Of a stretch of DNA of 64,000 nucleotides, positions 44,901 through 51,400 are shown piece by piece. The notes under the pieces were generated by a model. That model was not told the origin of the DNA and did no database searches. It worked only from the letters and a program-made list of their open reading frames with translations. The position numbers and the translations under genes were made by a program. This DNA is from Zoroaster sp. YZ-2022 (taxonomy: Eukaryota; Echinodermata; Asteroidea; Forcipulatida; Zoroasteridae), in contig CM055837.1 of NCBI GenBank assembly GCA_029582265.1, positions 10,119,926-10,183,925 on the forward strand, written 5' to 3'. Positions within the stretch are counted from its first letter, which is position 1; every line of letters starts with the position of its first letter.

Positions 44901-47900
44901 TTGTGTGTCGGCTACTGAGGTTATATTATCCATGGTTATATCCGAGGTTCTTGGTGGAGATGGTGTCGGTGAACGCAACTTGAGAGATCGCCGTTTGAAA
45001 GAGTTACTGAGCTTGGTAGACATGTTGGCAGAATGATTGGGTACGGTTTTCGTTGGCGTTTATGCCGAGGTATTGCGGACTAGAGATGAGTCACAATCAA
45101 AAGCCTTTGTGTGTTTGGCTCGGGTGCATCATGAATTTGTAGCGTTCCCATTGGTTGTTCGTGAACAAAGGCACTTTGCGTCCTAGGTGGTGGTTCCGTA
45201 TTAGAGCAAGTCAGAGAAAACGCGGGAAGTTGGTTTAATTTGCAAGTAGCAAAAGGATGTTGAAACCAACGCATTTTCTTGTGTGGTTGTGTTTTTTTCA
45301 AAACATTAGAAAGGTTTAATTTCTATTTCCTGTGTGTGGAAATGTAAGAAAAGATCAAGAGATCTGTCCCTTTCTTCGGTATGTTATAGGGAGCTCCGTT
45401 TGGAGCTGGAATGATTTTGCTCAGGGTTGATTTTTCCTTCCGAATGCGGAAATTGGAAATAAAATATTGAACTTGGCCAAGTAGTTTTGGCTAGGTGTAT
45501 CCACTTATAGGTTTGTTGTTAGAGAAGCGGTATTTGTTTCCTTCCCGGTTTCGGGAGTGTGGAAAAGGGTGGGTATACCTCCATGCGTATTGCAAACTTC
45601 TTTGATATTGTAATAAGTGTCCTGGTGGGACCGCTGTGTACCGTCAGTGGCTTTCTCTTTCTATCTGTCCCTATTTTGGGTGGGTGTTGTGTTCAATATT
45701 TGAGTTTGACCATTTGGTCGGATTTATATGTTAAAAGCATTTTTATTGTTTATTTTAGGATTATATGCCAAATCTTACCCCTCCGAGTGCGGAAGTTGGG
45801 GGAAGGGTTTGGTTTTTGTTAATGCTTTTGGTCGGTTGGAACTCCACAATGGTGTAGTTAGGCGACTGTGCGATTGCAATGGCCTGTATGTGTGATACGG
45901 ATTGGGTTGTTAAGTCGTGGGTGGTATTTCATACCGGTTTTTGACAAAGATGCAGCTACCTGAAGATACCAAATCCTACGAGTTAGGGGGTATTCTCGGG
46001 TAGCTTAGGTAACCATCGAACCACAATACCCCCAAGGGGAGGGGCAAGGATTATATAAGTCAAAGTAGTAAATAATGATGGTGCAAACCCATTCAGTGAC
46101 ACCACATCTTCGTTGACTTTTGTTTTTGTTTTCCAAGATGTATTTGTCATACAAATTGAAATACAGTGAATCTGTATTTGACTATTTCCAAAATTTGTCA
46201 ATTTGACAATGAGTTTTGTGGGAATAGTAGGCTTTTTTGTATGAACGTACCAATAATGACCGATTGGTCAAATTGGGGGAATGTGTAAAAGAGACAGGAT
46301 ATTTTTTCAGATCCTTTAGTAGCAATAGCTAAGCTTTCATGCCTTACTCGGCAATCATCAGTTGCATGTAATGGTTCAAATTAATGAGCCTGGTGGTCTC
46401 CTGTCTTATTTTTAGATAAGACATTGAATTGATGTTCTTTCCAAACAATTGTAATGTGTCCGTTTTGTTTTGTTTGAGTGAGAGAGTTCGTTGTTTTTAT
46501 GTGATTTGTTCCTCTAATAAGGAAAGTAAAACATTTAGGCCTTTGTGAATGCAACAAAGGGTTGTTTCGGAAATATTTCCGAGGGTTGTTGGTTTTGTTG
46601 TCTCAGCGGCCAGTGTTTGTTTATTGCTTGATTCACATCGTTGTGGTTAACGAACGGATTATATGTGGTTGAGAAAACCAGTGGTACTTCCATGTTATTG
46701 TTTACCTTTTGAATGGGTTTGGCTAGGTTTGCCAGTGGGTTTTTGGAAGTATTGTTAAGCATTGGTTATGCAATTCTCATTCTTCTTTGGAAGATATTTA
46801 TATCACTCAGGAGAGTAGAACGGGTTGGTTTAGCAGGGGTTGGAGCAGTTTAAACCTTTACCCAGAGCAATTTTCTCAATTTGAGATAGCTTCGCTGTGG
46901 ATAGGTTTGTGATAAATTGTTCACTTTGTTCTGCTAAAATAGTCATTTGACTAATATGGTTTTGTTTGGTTTTATTTGAGCATTCCAATGAAAATCGTTT
47001 CAATTTTCGTTTTGATTGTGAATGTTTTGCTACTTTCGTAAATTTCCTTTTTGCCATAGTTGGGAGTTTTGAATCCAATAATATATACTTTTATATTTGT
47101 ATTATATTAATTAGATAGTAATAAGGTAGACAAATGGCATGAAATATCTCTTTTGAGAAGATGTGGTGGTCCTGAAAAGGACCGGTGGAAATTGGTAATA
47201 AAATTTGCACTGCCATCATTGTCTGCTGATATGGATAAATGGAGAAGTGTACTATTGTACTTGTCTCGCTTGAAGTGAACTGACAATGGAATTTGCAGAA
47301 TTCAACTCGGGAAATAATATTTTGGTGGATGACTTTCGGAATGTTCAATTAGATTCTTTGTAAAGTTACTGGTGTTTTTGTACCTTCCCTTTATTGAATT
47401 TTGAAAGTGGTGCTGCCAACAGGAAACAAAGAAAAGAAAGGCAACAACGTCTTCAGCCTAATATAATGATCGGGTCACTAGGACGGGCCAAGTGAGGAGT
47501 GATTTGATTCACCAGGTCTTCGGCCAAAGCCTTTCTCACCACTTCCATGTAGGTTCGATACTTAGTGTCACTTTACATCTCGTCTGAATTTCAAGCTCCT
47601 TTGCTCTCGTATTTCAAAGGTTTAAAACTTTAATTATAACTATATATACAGTATATACCATTTTTAATTGGCTTTATCCGACAGCCTCCATCACATAAAA
47701 AAGCATTAAAAAGCCCAAACGCACATGAAATTACATTATCGGACATAGGCCTAGGGATTTATACCCTATTAAGTCCTTACGGTACAAGTTTTTAAACAGC
47801 CAGAACAATGCTGCGGCTTCGTTTGTGGTAACAAGAACGGCGATGGTGAGGTTTCTCAATATATTTCTTGGTACATGTCTTGTGTTTTCGCCCTCCTTTC

Positions 47901-50900
47901 TCACTTTCAACGTCTAGCTTCAAGGCTATTTATCATTGTCAAAAGTTGCTGGCTTTAATCACAAATGTATAAATGCAAAAAATGTCTTCTTTTACTTCTA
48001 TTTTTATCCACTAATTGAGTTTTGTTTGTGTAAATGTTGTCGTCGATTTGAGTTTCCCGCGCTTCCAGAGCTTTTCCCGCGCTTCCAGAGCTTTTCCCGC
48101 GAAGAGAGACGTTGATAATTTCCAATGTAGTATATATTTAAAATACAATTTTTAAAAAAGGTGTTTACTCATATTAACATAAATGTTATTTGTTTAATTT
48201 TAATTATTATATTGTAGTGAACAACAACAATGTTTAAAGTTTTGTTTCATGAGCCATGAGTAAAATAATAATTTTGATTGAGGATGGGTTCTTGCACGTC
48301 AAAAATGGAGTCACACATTAATCGTCGGATGGGCTAGAGTGTTGGTTTTAAACGGTCATTTGCAAGAAAATGCACAGATAACTTTTTGATGTGCGCAGAT
48401 AGGAATTTGGGTAAGGAACCAAAGAACATATTTTTATGATTTTCACTAATCCAATTTTGCATATTTCGTTTCCCTTTTTGCGTTTGAATGAAAGAGTTGC
48501 CGTATACGGCAACCCTAACGTTGCCGTATAATGAAACGTTGCCGTATTCACCAACTCAAGGTTGCTGTATCTAGCAACGTTGCCGTATTTGGAGTTTTCC
48601 CGGACTGAGGCCTACCACTAACATTAACCTTCCTACACATGGGGGCCAGTCCGATCCACAAAATTCTGCTCTTGAGCAACCTTCAGTACATACATGTACA
48701 AGCCTGCTGTCCTTTCCAAGTAATCTTACAAAATCAACTGTGTGTCACCCAAAGTCACTGTAAATGTTTGAACATATTAGTATGGCCTGCAATAAGGCTT
48801 ATCGCAAATAGCAGCTGCAAGGAATTGTGGGATGTCTGTGGGCGCAACAGCGCCACTGTGTGCCGCTCGGACAAACAAAATATTATTGACGTCACAAAAG
48901 CTGCGCCAAACAGATGCCCTAAATTGTATCCCAGTATGCTTTGCGGCAGTTGCTTCAGTGCTATTTGCGATAAACCTTATGTAGGCCTATCAATGGGAGA
49001 CCACCTTACCCTGCAATTTCAGTGGTGTGACAGTGCACAGAAGGGTAACCATAGGAGGCCACTGGCAACAGCTAATGGCTTGGAGTGGCCTGAATGTGTT
49101 GTTACAAAAATTGCACTGATTGTAGGAGGGTTAAGAATAACTTTACCCATTACCACTAACTTATGCACTGAGATTTATACCAGAGTTATAATTAACGAGA
49201 AAAAGTGGCGGTTGGATGCGACATTCTTCCCCATCTCCCTTAGTGGATCCCATGTATTTGTGCACCACTGGAGGCATGTTTTCAACAAAAATGAAAACGG
49301 GTATCCGAAGTTTCCTGATTTCGGGTATCCGCTTCCAAAAATATCCGAAAATGCACAACCCTAGTTTGAGACTAAAATTATGCTGGGCCCAATCATTAAT
49401 ATTACATTTTTTGCACTAATTATTTGACAAATGTTTCATTGTCAAAGGTATGTCTCTCTATGTGCCATGTCCTTATTGGTACATTGCTATTTTACTTATG
49501 CTTAAAAATGACACATTTCAACAAGCCTCGAAAAAAAAAAAAAATTGTCACTTATCCACCCTTTATCCACCCTTTATCCACCCTTTATCCACCCTTTATC
49601 CACCCTTTATCCACCCTTGTATTTTCACTTACCCATTTCCAAAAGTCACTTACCTGATTTCAGTGTCTGGCCATGTTGTTATGGGACATGACATAAAAAC
49701 ATGGATAGATCCACTTACCCAGCAACTTACCTGCTTTTTAAAATCACTTACCGCCTAAAAAATCCACTTCCCTCCGGTAAATGGAAATTTTGAGGCTTGC
49801 ATTTCAAAATAATTATGAGTAGCATATTCTTACGGTAAATATATCCCAAAATAATTAATGGTGGATCCCGCCTTAAAGGGACAGTTTAATCACGATCAGA
49901 GCAGACTTTCAACAGGGCATGGAATCGGTGTCCCAGTTTAAGATGAACACAGTGACTGAAAATTAATGGCTCACTTATGCAGCAGCAACGGTAATATGAC
50001 CTTATCATGTGGGATATTATTTTCAGTCACTGAGTTAATCTAAAACTACATGTAGCACTCTGATTCCATGCCCTGTTGATTGTGATGATACTGTCCCTTT
50101 AAAAACATTTTGGCTCTTAATATTGATTTATGTTATTGTATTACGATAAATAGACTAGTGTTAAATAGACTAATCCTATTGAAGGTCAAATATAGATTTA
50201 ATTAATAATTAATACTGTAGTTAATTACCTGTACCCTGTATTGTTTACAGATGACTGTGTATTTTAACAATCTGGTCCACATCTGTTGAGGCTTGTGCGC
50301 AACTGTGCATGTACACACACACACATTCGTGTATTGAATAATTATATCCAATGGTACCCCCCATGTTTACAATGTACATTAGGTTGAATATGCACAAAGC
50401 ACTTAGCTGCTGCTGTGCACAGACCTGTATGCATTAACCTTGACTCCCTAGGCCCATTTGCTTACACATAACCTGAATCCTTCCTAACTCCCTAGGCCCA
50501 TTTGCTTACACATAACCTGAATCCTTCCTAACTCCCTAGGCCCATTTGCTTACACATAACCTGAATCCTTCCTAACTCCCTAGGCCCATTTGCTTACACA
50601 TAACCTGAATCCTTCCTAACTCCCTAGGCCCATTTGCTTACACATAACCTGAATCCTTCCTAACTCCCTAGGCCATTTGCTTACACATAACCTGAATCCT
50701 CCAAAATCCTTCAGTAGTAAAGCAAGAACATGATATGTATGCACAGTTTCTAATCTGTGATATATGTACATGGCCAGGGAACCTCCCTGCATGCATGGAG
50801 CAATAAACAGTGTCCACTGACCCAAAGCACTGACCTTGCAATCACTACAACAAACATGGATTTACATGTACCATGGAAAGGCAAGTATGCCTAATAACCT

Positions 50901-51358
50901 CAATCCTCCAAAATCCTTCACTTTAGCAAAGAGAATGTAGCATGTAACCTCAATCCTTTAAAATCCTTCACTTTAGCAAAGAGCATGTACATGTAGCATG
51001 TAACCTCAATCCTTCAAAATCCTTCTTTAGCAAAGAGCGCATGTAGCATGTAACCTCAATCCTTCAAAATCCTTCACTTTAGCAAAGAGTATGTAGCATG
51101 TAACCTCAATCCTTCAAAATCCTTCACTTTAATAGCAAAGAGTATGTAGCATGTAACCTCAATCCTTCAAAATCCTTCACTTTAGCAAAGAGCATGTAGC
51201 ATGTAACATCAATCCTTCAAAATCCTCCACAAAGAGGATTTTGGAGGATTTGGGAAGGTTAGGGTTAACACATACGTGTTTAGCTGCTTGTAAAAGATAC
51301 ATGTAATAGAAGGGAAATTTGTATAATTTAATTCAATTAGCCTTCATACATGTATATA

Positions 51359-51400
<42 letters not shown>

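Larger units (their letters stand above)
43162..47196 (-). mobile_element. Penelope-like element with pseudo-LTRs and two hammerhead ribozymes, RT deleted
   Basis: In minus-strand order: pseudo-LTR B' (47196-46066), unique C (46065-44294) and B (44293-43162). C encodes a decayed N-terminal coiled-coil region. B encodes a basic segment with the PLE-like motif LSKGLNFVPTPAKPT, then, after one stop codon in frame, the C-terminal PLE motif YNPF...HWP...EIFPKQPFVAFRKA. The reverse transcriptase core that should lie between them is missing in both B and B', so the loss came before the duplication. Each repeat carries a hammerhead ribozyme on the coding strand, a hallmark reported for PLEs. No GIY-YIG endonuclease is seen. 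It is non-autonomous. Confidence 0.8.
46066..47196 (-). repeat. PLE pseudo-LTR, upstream copy B'
   Basis: Direct repeat of 43162-44293 with scattered differences. On the coding strand it lies 5' of C, as in PLEs where a 5'-truncated copy sits in front of a longer one. Confidence 0.9.
38738..48607. mobile_element. Composite region bounded by inverted CAGTCCGGGAAAACTCC ends
   Basis: The left end at 38738 and the right end at 48607 are inverted over about 35 bp (CAGTCCGGGAAAACTCC, then AAATACRGCAACGTTGC). Both are followed inward by several GTTGCCGTAT units in alternating orientation, which look like transposase sites. There is no matching target duplication, so the ends may come from different copies. 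Inside lie MITE-like segments, a periodic array, the duplicated A segment and the PLE. Confidence 0.6.

Noticed and set aside
43162..47196. LTR retrotransposon with 1.13-kb LTRs
   Set aside because: The repeats lack TG...CA ends, a primer-binding site and a polypurine tract, carry coding remnants and hammerheads, and contain PLE-like motifs.
48639..49364. 241-residue open frame on the plus strand
   Set aside because: It crosses a MITE and the element inserted in it, both with inverted ends and copies elsewhere; no domain is visible.
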